The position numbers and the translations under genes were made by a program. Shown one piece after another: positions 1 through 6,528 of a stretch of DNA of 7,787 bases. The notes beneath the pieces are model-generated. The model made no database searches. It saw nothing but the letters and a program-made list of their open reading frames with translations, and was not told the origin of the DNA. The stretch's first letter is position 1, and every line of letters begins with the position of its first letter. The DNA is from an uncultured Pirellula sp. (GTDB lineage: Bacteria > Planctomycetota > Planctomycetia > Pirellulales > Pirellulaceae), in NCBI GenBank assembly GCA_903837255.1, contig CAILTZ010000627.1, forward strand, positions 1 to 7,787, written 5' to 3'.

Positions 1-1
1 C

Positions 2-121
2 TTTGCAGACAACAGGGTTGTAGCCTTCGACGTTCGGATCCCTCCTGAGGTGTTCAAGTGCTACGTGACGCATCAAGGCAAAGAAGTCGTCAGTGAAAAC
101 CCCTTCCTGATCTCCAATTGA
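2..121 (+). CDS. C-terminal fragment of an unidentified protein (5' end outside window)
   Basis: An open frame runs in from the left edge and ends at TGA 119-121, giving 39 residues that end in PFLISN. No start codon belongs to it within the window, so it is the tail of a gene that begins upstream. Support for coding comes from the third codon positions, about two thirds of which are G or C, and from an ordinary mixed amino-acid composition (residues 8-19 read AFDVRIPPEVFK). The other plus frame checked (frame 1) is interrupted by a stop. It converges on the minus-strand gene ending at 158. No family can be recognised from so short a piece, and a chance open frame of this length is not excluded. 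Confidence 0.5.
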   Translation, partial: FADNRVVAFDVRIPPEVFKCYVTHQGKEVVSENPFLISN

Positions 122-157
122 TGGACGACTGGACGACCGCGATTGGCATCGGGGTTT
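122..157. other. Short convergent intergenic gap
   Basis: Thirty-six bases separate the stop of the plus-strand fragment from the stop of the minus-strand 1107-residue gene. A bidirectional terminator would be expected here. The only pairing seen is CCAAT (114-118) with ATTGG (142-146), across a loop of more than 20 bases and with no following T-tract, so no terminator is called. An 8-bp direct repeat (ggacgact then ggacgacc) lies at 123-138. Confidence 0.4.
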
Positions 158-3100
158 CTATTGTGGATTGCTTTTCGGAGCCAGAAAAGACTTTTCGATC
201 CTCGGTATCAACTCCTCGATCGGTACCTCCACCAACACGCTGTGCGATAGTTTTGCCTGCTGCTGGCCGGTAGAATCGTCGGCGGTGATCATCACGGTTG
301 CAACGACCGGAAGCGTCGTCGGAATCCGACCGGTGAGTCTCCGATACGGCTGCTCGATCTCCTGAATTAGCTCGATGACTCCCACGAGAGTAAAACGAGG
401 GTCGACAAAAAACGGTTTGAGATAAGTCAACATCGATTGAATGACCAACTCGGTGCCGATCTCAAACTCAAACGCACCGTCGGGAGACTCCAACTCCACA
501 ACCTTGACCGACGGACCTTCGTCGATCTCAAAACCATCGGACGACCCTGCTTTCTTGGCGTTCAAGTAGACCTTCAATTGGTACTTGGTTGCGCCCGGTG
601 CCGAATAACGCCAAGCTAGCTTCTTTCCTGCCTCAACCACAAAGTGATCTTGCTTGTCCTCGAAGCAAAACTCTTTCTCCGCCATAGGCAACGAACCGGC
701 TGGCACACGGTAGACTCGCCCAGCACCCGTTGCATAGAGACTCGGACCGCAGATCGACTCGTGTTCGCGAGACCTGAGCAACTCGTCGTATCGCTTCGTG
801 GAAAGGCCTTCTGTGCCCCCCGGATCTTTACTGATCGGATCTTTACTGAGTGGATCCTTGCTGAGTGGATAAGGGATCCAAGCCAAGAGCGACAACTCCT
901 TGACCGCGGGGTCTTGGTCGGGTGAAAAGACCATCAGCCCTCGGCTAGTCGATCGAGCCAGAGCGTGCAGATCGGCAAGGTAGGTCCCTGGCATGGTCCG
1001 TTTGGAGGACCAAGTCGAAACGGCGTGCATTGCAGCGGAAGTCCGCGACTCGCGAATCTTTCGGAATCGGGTCGGATCGACAATCAGTTTCGGAATCTTC
1101 AAAGTTTCGTCCCACAAAATTCCATCATGGATCGCCTTGGTAGCATCCAGATCATCTATCCTGATACCCGCTCGAGGCGTAATGCGCAACACCTTCAAAT
1201 CCGGCAAGCCGACCTCGTAATCGGACCCAAAAGACGCCTCCAGACCCAGTCCCAAAGGTGTTCTTTTGCACAACACCGCAAGCTCGTTAGGTCCCTGAAC
1301 CTCGAGCCGATAATTCGGAATATCCTCCCCCGGCGAGTGGGTGCTAGGAAGCCGGATCGCACCCAGACGAGCCAGCGAATTTCTATCGAAACGGATCACC
1401 CGTCCTGGCGAATGCGAATCGGTCTGCGAATCGGCCAAGGTCGGGATTTGTGAGTTGGTAGAAACAGCATAAACACCCGTCGGATGAATCACGGCATGAT
1501 CGATCTCATAAGGGACAACGATCCGTTTCTTGATCTCCCGATTGGCCGTATCGTAAAGAACCAAAATCGATTGATCGACCCATTGCGGTCGCTCATGATT
1601 TTCAGGGTAGCGCATGGTCACATCGCTAGGTTCAATCCCCCAAACGACAGCCAGCTCCGAATCCTTGGCCCCCGAGATTCCTTGTACGTAAAAATCAAAG
1701 CGATCCTCGGTAGGCCGATACCCGATCTCGATGGGCCAAATCCACTCCCGCTTCTCATCCCCTGCGCTGGCGGTCACCAAGATATCTTGCTTACCGAGCA
1801 ATCGCCGGTCGGGAGTCCAGACAATCTTGCCCTCGTCCAATCGAGGCATGGGGATCTTGGCCGAGTCGTCTTCGCTAGCTGACGTCTTGTGCATACTGAA
1901 TTCAAAGGCCACCTGCTTGCCGATCGCCGGCTCAGGGATGGGGATCTGCATCTCTTGACCAATCGATCCGAAGCCAGGACGATCTAGCGAAAAATCAAGC
2001 GGATGCGAATTCGGCAGATCCAAGCCGTCGAAGGGTACGATCATCAAATGGTCATCGATCGTGGCGACCGCAAGCTCCCGCTTTTGGTCGGCGTACCCAT
2101 CGATCGATACGCGGCCTACTGAGCCACCATAGCGTCGACGGAAACGCGGATCCCCTTTCAACGCAGCCACCACACCCGAATTGCCAAGTCTGCACAAAGA
2201 CGACGGGAGTTCAAATTCTGAAATTATTTTCCCGGTAACGCTCGAGCCAAACGCAACCCCTTGGTCGGAAACCCCCAAGGCAACTGGGATCGATTCGCAA
2301 AATGCCAATGGCTCGAAATCCGCATGGCTAACCTCTCGCAATGACAATTCGCGCGTGCTTGAGTACGAAGGTTCCAAAAAGGTCGATTCGATCGCAACGG
2401 TATTCCCAAGCACTCGCACGCTCGAGCCGGTGGATGTTTTCATTTGGACAGTCGGACGTTCGGAGTATCGCCTGAGTTTCAACTCCTCCCAAGTGGCAAA
2501 GTCATATTCGTACACGTTTGGGTTGGTCGATGCACCTTTTGCGTAAATGGTCCTACCGTCACACGATACTTGCATGTCGATCCACTTGACGGCGGGAGCT
2601 TCCTCGACTCGCTTGTCCGTCAAGTCGACTCGGTAGACACTCACCCAAGGCGCACTGGAATTATCCGTTTTCTGAAGAAAGTATAGATAAGGATCCGATG
2701 GGTTGCTGCTACTGGCAAGACAACTGATGTTGGTGTCCCGGGGCACCGGAATGGTTTCAACAACCTCAAGCCGCTGGGCGTCGACCAAGGTGATCTCCGC
2801 TTTTGAAGAGCAAGCGTACGCAAACCACCGTCTTTCCTTGAACTGCTTGAAACACACAGCGTTCGGCAAACCCTTGACGGGGAAAACCCCGAGCGGATCG
2901 GTCTTGCCGTTCTTAAGATCATCGACCGAGAATACGACAATGCCTTTTTTGTCATCCGTTAGTGCGATACTCCCAAGCTCTGGGTCATAAGCACTCGACC
3001 AGCACATCTGCGGCAGTCGGTAAAAAATCGCCCCATCCTGCCGAGGAATTTTTTGGAATCCATTCTCATCCCTGTCGATGTCGTTGTCCGAGGCCAACGA

Positions 3101-3481
3101 TGGAACGAGCACCATCGGCGATTTGTACGGCTCGGTTCGTTCAATGATAACCCTATTATCGGGGTTATTGCTGCCGGGGTTATTGCTGCCGGGGTTGCTT
3201 TTCATGGCCTGAGTCATCGAGGAGCCAGCCATGGTGGTCTCGGGTTCTCGTAGATAATACCAAGAGGCTGCTCCCAAGATCGACACAGCGGACAGAGCGA
3301 TGGCAAGAATCGCTTTCGGCGATAAATCGCTAGATCGTTTCGCGCGCTGCTCGGGTGCTTCGCTGGCTAGCTCTGGGACGCTGATGACTTGTTTGCAGAT
3401 CGGACATCGGATCTGATACCCTGCATACTTTTCCTCAATCTGTAGCTCATGCCCGCCGGAGCATCGGACTTTGATCCGCAT
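158..3481 (-). CDS. Membrane-anchored zinc-ribbon / beta-propeller / Ig-like protein, 1107 aa
   Basis: Large envelope protein of unknown function. Seen: residues 1-30 carry a zinc-ribbon-like C7-x3-H11-x14-C26-P-x-C29 pattern. A K/R-bearing stretch (46-56) precedes one hydrophobic helix (about 56-77), so the positive-inside rule puts the ribbon in the cytoplasm and the rest outside. A Pro/Gly/Ser/Asn linker with GSNNP repeats follows (95-107). Residues about 150-500 contain repeated beta-strand-rich segments typical of propeller blades. Residues about 500-590 resemble a cadherin/Ig-like module (GKIVWTPDRRLLGK near its end). A second propeller-like stretch runs to about 900 and contains LSKDP repeats. 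A beta-rich C-terminal domain covers about 935-1095. The ATG at 3481 abuts the TAA of the upstream protease gene, with AAGGAA seven bases away, so translation is coupled. Family knowledge: ribbon-TM-propeller proteins are common in planctomycetes. Inference: a membrane partner or sensor for the protease. No catalytic motif was seen. Confidence 0.9.
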   Translation of the reverse strand: MRIKVRCSGGHELQIEEKYAGYQIRCPICKQVISVPELASEAPEQRAKRSSDLSPKAILAIALSAVSILGAASWYYLREPETTMAGSSMTQAMKSNPGSNNPGSNNPDNRVIIERTEPYKSPMVLVPSLASDNDIDRDENGFQKIPRQDGAIFYRLPQMCWSSAYDPELGSIALTDDKKGIVVFSVDDLKNGKTDPLGVFPVKGLPNAVCFKQFKERRWFAYACSSKAEITLVDAQRLEVVETIPVPRDTNISCLASSSNPSDPYLYFLQKTDNSSAPWVSVYRVDLTDKRVEEAPAVKWIDMQVSCDGRTIYAKGASTNPNVYEYDFATWEELKLRRYSERPTVQMKTSTGSSVRVLGNTVAIESTFLEPSYSSTRELSLREVSHADFEPLAFCESIPVALGVSDQGVAFGSSVTGKIISEFELPSSLCRLGNSGVVAALKGDPRFRRRYGGSVGRVSIDGYADQKRELAVATIDDHLMIVPFDGLDLPNSHPLDFSLDRPGFGSIGQEMQIPIPEPAIGKQVAFEFSMHKTSASEDDSAKIPMPRLDEGKIVWTPDRRLLGKQDILVTASAGDEKREWIWPIEIGYRPTEDRFDFYVQGISGAKDSELAVVWGIEPSDVTMRYPENHERPQWVDQSILVLYDTANREIKKRIVVPYEIDHAVIHPTGVYAVSTNSQIPTLADSQTDSHSPGRVIRFDRNSLARLGAIRLPSTHSPGEDIPNYRLEVQGPNELAVLCKRTPLGLGLEASFGSDYEVGLPDLKVLRITPRAGIRIDDLDATKAIHDGILWDETLKIPKLIVDPTRFRKIRESRTSAAMHAVSTWSSKRTMPGTYLADLHALARSTSRGLMVFSPDQDPAVKELSLLAWIPYPLSKDPLSKDPISKDPGGTEGLSTKRYDELLRSREHESICGPSLYATGAGRVYRVPAGSLPMAEKEFCFEDKQDHFVVEAGKKLAWRYSAPGATKYQLKVYLNAKKAGSSDGFEIDEGPSVKVVELESPDGAFEFEIGTELVIQSMLTYLKPFFVDPRFTLVGVIELIQEIEQPYRRLTGRIPTTLPVVATVMITADDSTGQQQAKLSHSVLVEVPIEELIPRIEKSFLAPKSNPQ
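822..866 (-). repeat. Three 15-bp tandem repeats inside the coding region (LSKDP units)
   Basis: Three consecutive 15-bp units (822-836, 837-851, 852-866) of the form ggatcYttRctgaKY, plus the first four bases of a fourth. Fifteen is a multiple of three, so the repeat stays in frame and encodes LSKDP, LSKDP, ISKDP in the C-terminal third of the 1107-residue protein. The copies differ by a few bases. It looks like a replication-slippage expansion in a surface loop or linker. Confidence 0.9.
3161..3196 (-). repeat. 15-bp tandem repeat encoding GSNNP units in the linker after the TM helix
   Basis: Two identical 15-bp copies of ggggttattgctgcc (3161-3175 and 3176-3190) are followed by the first six bases of a third. 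Read on the minus strand they encode NPGSNNPGSNNP (about residues 96-107), just outside the predicted membrane helix. The perfect identity suggests a recent expansion. The likely effect is to lengthen a flexible spacer between the membrane anchor and the propeller. Confidence 0.9.
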
Positions 3482-6157
3482 TTAATAGTTCCTTGAATTC
3501 GACAGCGGGAACGAGACGTAATTCTGATGAACGCCATCGCTGGTGATCGAAACGATGATGTCTACATTGGCCTGCGTGAAGAGCCCAGGAACTTTCCACA
3601 GCAATTCCCCCGTGGCAGAGACCTTCATGCCCGACGGACCGCTTAGTAGTCGGTATCCGATGTTTGGTCGATTGGTCTCCACCGTGATCTGGGTCTGATA
3701 GATGGCCCCGGGGGTGAATTTCTTATTCTTTGGAGGGGTAGCCACCAAATAGTCGGCTGCGGACTTTTTGAGCTCCGCCTGCATGTCAAAGGGTTGAACG
3801 AGAATCGTGTCGTTGGAAAAGGGAATCGAAACGAGTATCCCGGCTTCGACATCCAAATACAGACGCTTATCGAGGATCGGGCCGTTGAGCGCTCCGTTAC
3901 GTGACATGACCTCTAGGCCGACGAGAGGAAAACCGGCCAAGGGGGCTTCGGCCCCGAATTGACGAACATGGACTAGGGTGTCTTGTGCGACTGGTCTGTC
4001 GTTTGACTTCCTGCTTCGAACGGACAGATAGATATTCGGATGCGAGGTTGGGAAAAGGGTAGGTTGGGATGATGATGTCTGAAATGATGATGTCGATTCG
4101 ACACCTGAAAGGGATGGGTTCAGAACTCCACCGGATCCGGTCAGGATATGCATCCCGTCGGCTGTAGGCACAACATGCCCAAAGGAACTGTGCTCATATC
4201 TGGCAGTTAGGTAGCGATCGGACAACCTTGCAACAATAACGCCCGAGGGGCTCCCGAGGGATCCCCAAGCCCCAAAGACTTTGCCATCGGCCGATGCGCG
4301 TATGCTCTGCCCACTGCCAGAGTGGACACCCCGGATACGATCCGACCCTCTTTTTTCAACTTCAAATGGAATCGACTTGAGCTTCAACGGATCCACCAAC
4401 ATCCAGTTCGCACCCGACAAACCACCTTTCTCAGACTCGCAAATCATCAGCAAAGGTCCATTGGACGCCTCTCCGGCGACGATCGCAAGGATTTTGCCAT
4501 CGCACGCTGATGGGGCAACCTTTTCGAGTTCAAATGTCGCGAGCGAATAACGCTGCAAATTCTTTTTGATCGGATCGACCACAAAGAAATGCTCCATGGT
4601 TCCGGCCACCAACGCCTCGGGAGAGGAAAGCGGCAAAATTTTCACGATCTCCGACTGATCCAAATCGATGATGGCCAAGCTTGCCGTACCGCTCATGGTC
4701 ACTAGGAGGAATCGCCCATCTGCAGCGCGAGCCACATCGGTCATTTCGCTGGGCAGGGGAATCGTTTTCTGTTTGCCGGTGTACTTGGGTCGCTGCCGAG
4801 TAGTATCGGCAGTCAAATCCATGTTCAGCGAATTGATTGCTCGATCCGACTGCGAGTCGGCTTGGGCATCGGCTTTGGCGTAAAGCTCCGCGGCTTGACT
4901 CATCGTTTCATTGATGACTTCTTGAATGATTACTTTTCCCTGGCTTTTGATCACCAAGTTGAATACGAAATCATCCTGCTGTTTTCCTCGCTCGAATTCG
5001 GCGAAAACAGCCTTGGATAGCGGTATGCTGGCTGGGACTTCGCCACAGTCGACCTTCAGTTGCGGTAGCGTCGCAGCATCGACCGTCAGTGCATTGCCAT
5101 CTTGCAAAAGAATCGAGTTGGTTTTTCCATCCTCCGAGCGCCGCATCGATGCGATCGAAGAGAGCCAAAGCTCTTTGCCGTTGAGCACCAGCCGATCGTT
5201 GGCTACCACCCCACGGATCTGACCTTCCGAAAGGACGATGCGTCCGCGCAGAGGGATCTTTTTCGGATCGTCTTGCGATACCGATACAGGACCCTGAAAT
5301 TGATTCTTGCCGATGGACTTCAGCGGAACTTCGATTTTGCCGCTTGTGGAGCCGATGCACCATATTTCAGCGCTAAGATCCGGGATATCCTTTTGCATGC
5401 TGATCAGACCCACTCGCACATCGCTGGGGATGTAAGGGTCGAGCAACAGTCCACCGGCATCGACACTATAGAACGGGGTATGCAGCATCGGCCAAAGTTT
5501 CTCCACAGGGATCGCAAAGTTCACCCCTGAGGCTAGCAAGCCAAAGCTCACGATCCCGACCACCTTGCCCGATGCATCGACCACCGGGCCACCAGAGTTG
5601 CCCGGATTCAAGGTGGCATCGAGCTGAATGTACTCGACCACTCCGCTCTCTTTTCGTATCGCCGTCAGCTTACCGACGTTGACACTGATCGAAGGATTCT
5701 CTCCCTTCTTGACAGTAAGCTGTTTGCCAAATGGGAATCCAAAGGCGATCAGGTCCATCGTCTCGTAGAGGTTCGGCTCTCGGGCGAGCTCCAAGGCGGT
5801 AAGTTTTTTATCTCTGGGAACACTGTAGGCCTTGAGGACCGCCAGATCGTCGGCTTTGTTCATAAGCACAACTTCCGCCGAAAGACTCCATTCATCGGCT
5901 TCGCTCGACTGCATGACCAGTTTGACGCTACCTCTCAAGCCTAGGTCTTCGACCACATGATGGTTGGTGACAAAGACCCCGAGCGGGTCGATGCAAAACG
6001 CACTCGCAACCTTATCCTTGCCTACTTCGACCAAGGCTACGGATGCCTTGCCGGTTTGAATCACCGCTCGGTCTTGTGCCCTCCCTCTCGGGCAGTCGGT
6101 GATGAGCAAGCTTCCGAGAGCGGTAGCCAGAGCAAAGAGTTGGATTAGGCGAGGCAT
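3482..6157 (-). CDS. Exported trypsin/HtrA-like serine protease fused to a beta-propeller and Ig-like domain, 891 aa
   Basis: Predicted extracytoplasmic serine endopeptidase. Seen: an N-terminal signal-like hydrophobic stretch (5-19) with likely cleavage near GRAQD (25-29). A trypsin-like domain (about 35-225) has the triad His67 in TNHHVV, Asp104 in KADDLAVLK and Ser188 in NPGNSGGP, so it should be active. Next come beta-rich segments without a recognisable PDZ domain (about 225-420), a polar Ala/Asp/Ser linker (about 425-440), a propeller-like region (about 470-790) and a C-terminal Ig/cadherin-like module (about 805-891, SGPSGMKVSATGELLWKVP). Family knowledge: HtrA/Deg proteases normally carry one or two PDZ domains, so the propeller may replace them in substrate recognition (inference). 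The ATG at 6157 is preferred: AGGA lies 8 bases upstream, a signal peptide begins there, and a good promoter lies just upstream. The same frame is open back to 6442, which would add 95 residues, but that extension crosses a 16-bp repeat and hides the signal peptide. Operon with the gene ending at 158. Confidence 0.92.
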   Translation of the reverse strand: MPRLIQLFALATALGSLLITDCPRGRAQDRAVIQTGKASVALVEVGKDKVASAFCIDPLGVFVTNHHVVEDLGLRGSVKLVMQSSEADEWSLSAEVVLMNKADDLAVLKAYSVPRDKKLTALELAREPNLYETMDLIAFGFPFGKQLTVKKGENPSISVNVGKLTAIRKESGVVEYIQLDATLNPGNSGGPVVDASGKVVGIVSFGLLASGVNFAIPVEKLWPMLHTPFYSVDAGGLLLDPYIPSDVRVGLISMQKDIPDLSAEIWCIGSTSGKIEVPLKSIGKNQFQGPVSVSQDDPKKIPLRGRIVLSEGQIRGVVANDRLVLNGKELWLSSIASMRRSEDGKTNSILLQDGNALTVDAATLPQLKVDCGEVPASIPLSKAVFAEFERGKQQDDFVFNLVIKSQGKVIIQEVINETMSQAAELYAKADAQADSQSDRAINSLNMDLTADTTRQRPKYTGKQKTIPLPSEMTDVARAADGRFLLVTMSGTASLAIIDLDQSEIVKILPLSSPEALVAGTMEHFFVVDPIKKNLQRYSLATFELEKVAPSACDGKILAIVAGEASNGPLLMICESEKGGLSGANWMLVDPLKLKSIPFEVEKRGSDRIRGVHSGSGQSIRASADGKVFGAWGSLGSPSGVIVARLSDRYLTARYEHSSFGHVVPTADGMHILTGSGGVLNPSLSGVESTSSFQTSSSQPTLFPTSHPNIYLSVRSRKSNDRPVAQDTLVHVRQFGAEAPLAGFPLVGLEVMSRNGALNGPILDKRLYLDVEAGILVSIPFSNDTILVQPFDMQAELKKSAADYLVATPPKNKKFTPGAIYQTQITVETNRPNIGYRLLSGPSGMKVSATGELLWKVPGLFTQANVDIIVSITSDGVHQNYVSFPLSNSRNY
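3489..3494 (-). promoter_or_regulatory. Ribosome binding site of the 1107-aa gene, inside the end of the protease gene
   Basis: AAGGAA on the minus strand lies seven bases upstream of the ATG at 3481. It is embedded in the last codons of the protease gene, whose TAA (3484-3482) directly precedes that ATG. The arrangement fixes the start codon and implies translational coupling. Confidence 0.75.
4068..4095 (-). repeat. Short direct repeat encoding a serine-rich loop
   Basis: Two near copies of atgatgatgtc lie at 4070-4080 and 4084-4094. On the minus strand they encode the serine/threonine-rich stretch TSSFQTSSSQPT in the propeller region of the protease fusion. It reads as a low-complexity surface loop between blades. 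Confidence 0.6.
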
Positions 6158-6165
6158 GCAATAAA

Positions 6166-6170
6166 TCCTG
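6166..6170 (-). promoter_or_regulatory. Ribosome binding site of the protease gene
   Basis: CAGGA on the minus strand, with AGGA eight bases before the ATG at 6157. It supports starting the protease at the signal-peptide methionine rather than at the upstream in-frame ATG at 6442. Confidence 0.65.
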
Positions 6171-6190
6171 AGAAAAGATGGGTTTGATGG

Positions 6191-6219
6191 ATTTTTAGAC
6201 ACGAAAGACCCAGAGTCAA
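6191..6219 (-). promoter_or_regulatory. Candidate sigma70-type promoter for the protease/propeller operon
   Basis: On the minus strand TTGACT (6219-6214, five of six bases of the -35 consensus) is followed after 16 bases by TAAAAA (6197-6192), or after 17 bases by AAAAAT (6196-6191), each four of six against the -10 consensus. Transcription would begin near 6184, leaving a leader of about 27 bases that holds the AGGA site and the ATG at 6157. Planctomycete promoters are poorly defined, so this remains a pattern match. Confidence 0.4.
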
Positions 6220-6369
6220 CAACCTCGAAACTAATTTCCGGATTCGATCGCACGCAGGAATGCTGTTTGAACTGCGACGATGCCCGACGAGCACCAGATT
6301 TTGCGATTGGTATTGCACGAAGGTCGCTACAGAGAATCCACGAGCCGCCATCGGGGCATACGGTTTCCG

Positions 6370-6431
6370 CCCCCCAATTTCCACCCCCATTTTTTTGCCC
6401 CCCCATTTTTTTGCCCACCAATTTTTTTGCC
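6370..6431. repeat. 16-bp tandem repeat of C-runs and T7 tracts; minus strand can form a G-quadruplex
   Basis: A-T7-G followed by a C-rich run recurs at exact 16-bp spacing (A at 6389, 6405, 6421), preceded by a shorter degenerate copy at 6376-6388. On the minus strand, runs of 3, 7, 5 and 6 guanines (6416-6414, 6404-6398, 6388-6384, 6375-6370) are separated by loops of 9, 9 and 8 bases, so an intramolecular quadruplex with long loops is possible. A 16-bp period shifts the reading frame with each copy, which argues against a coding role. It lies about 97 bases upstream of the transporter start and about 150 bases from the protease -35. Confidence 0.85.
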
Positions 6432-6515
6432 GTTCTCTGCAACGGGAAAGCTTTCGAGAGGCTTTTTTATCGGTACACTATGGGAGCCCGAGACCCCTTG
6501 AGCCCTTTTGATGGC

Positions 6516-6520
6516 AGGAA
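6516..6520 (+). promoter_or_regulatory. Ribosome binding site that decides the substrate-binding protein start
   Basis: AGGAA eight bases upstream of ATG 6529. The alternative ATG at 6511 and TTG at 6508 lack a comparable site, and 6529 gives a lipoprotein signal peptide of normal length. Confidence 0.6.
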
Positions 6521-6528
6521 TACCGAAA

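Larger units (their letters stand above)
6158..6528. other. Divergent intergenic region between the protease operon and the ABC transporter operon
   Basis: About 370 bases with no gene I can support. From the left it holds the protease ribosome binding site and candidate promoter (6166-6219), a featureless stretch (6220-6369), the 16-bp C-run/T7 repeat (6370-6431), a perfect 10-bp palindrome gaaagctttc (6446-6455), and the leader of the transporter gene. No convincing -35/-10 pair was found for the plus-strand operon. TACACT (6474-6479) is the best -10 candidate but has no matching -35. Open frames across this stretch exist in several phases on both strands, as expected from repeat DNA that contains no stop codons, and are not called. 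Confidence 0.6.

Noticed and set aside
114..146. Inverted repeat CCAAT/ATTGG as a bidirectional terminator
   Set aside because: Five base pairs, with a possible wobble extension, across a loop of more than 20 bases and no T-tract is too weak.
965..1453. A 162-codon plus-strand open frame
   Set aside because: It lies wholly antisense to the 1107-residue gene. Its composition (Arg/Gln/Ser-rich) is that of a shadow frame, and no family motif was seen.
6094..6157. Lipoprotein signal in the protease N-terminus (LLITDC)
   Set aside because: The residues before the cysteine (I-T-D) do not fit the lipobox, which needs a small residue at -1. A standard signal peptide is more likely.
6370..6431. Possible CRISPR array
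   Set aside because: The repeat units are contiguous 16-mers with no unique spacers, and no cas genes are nearby.
6446..6455. Perfect palindrome gaaagctttc as a LacI-type operator for the transporter operon
   Set aside because: It is only 10 bp, lacks the central CG typical of LacI-family operators, and no regulator gene or clear promoter is nearby. It could arise by chance.
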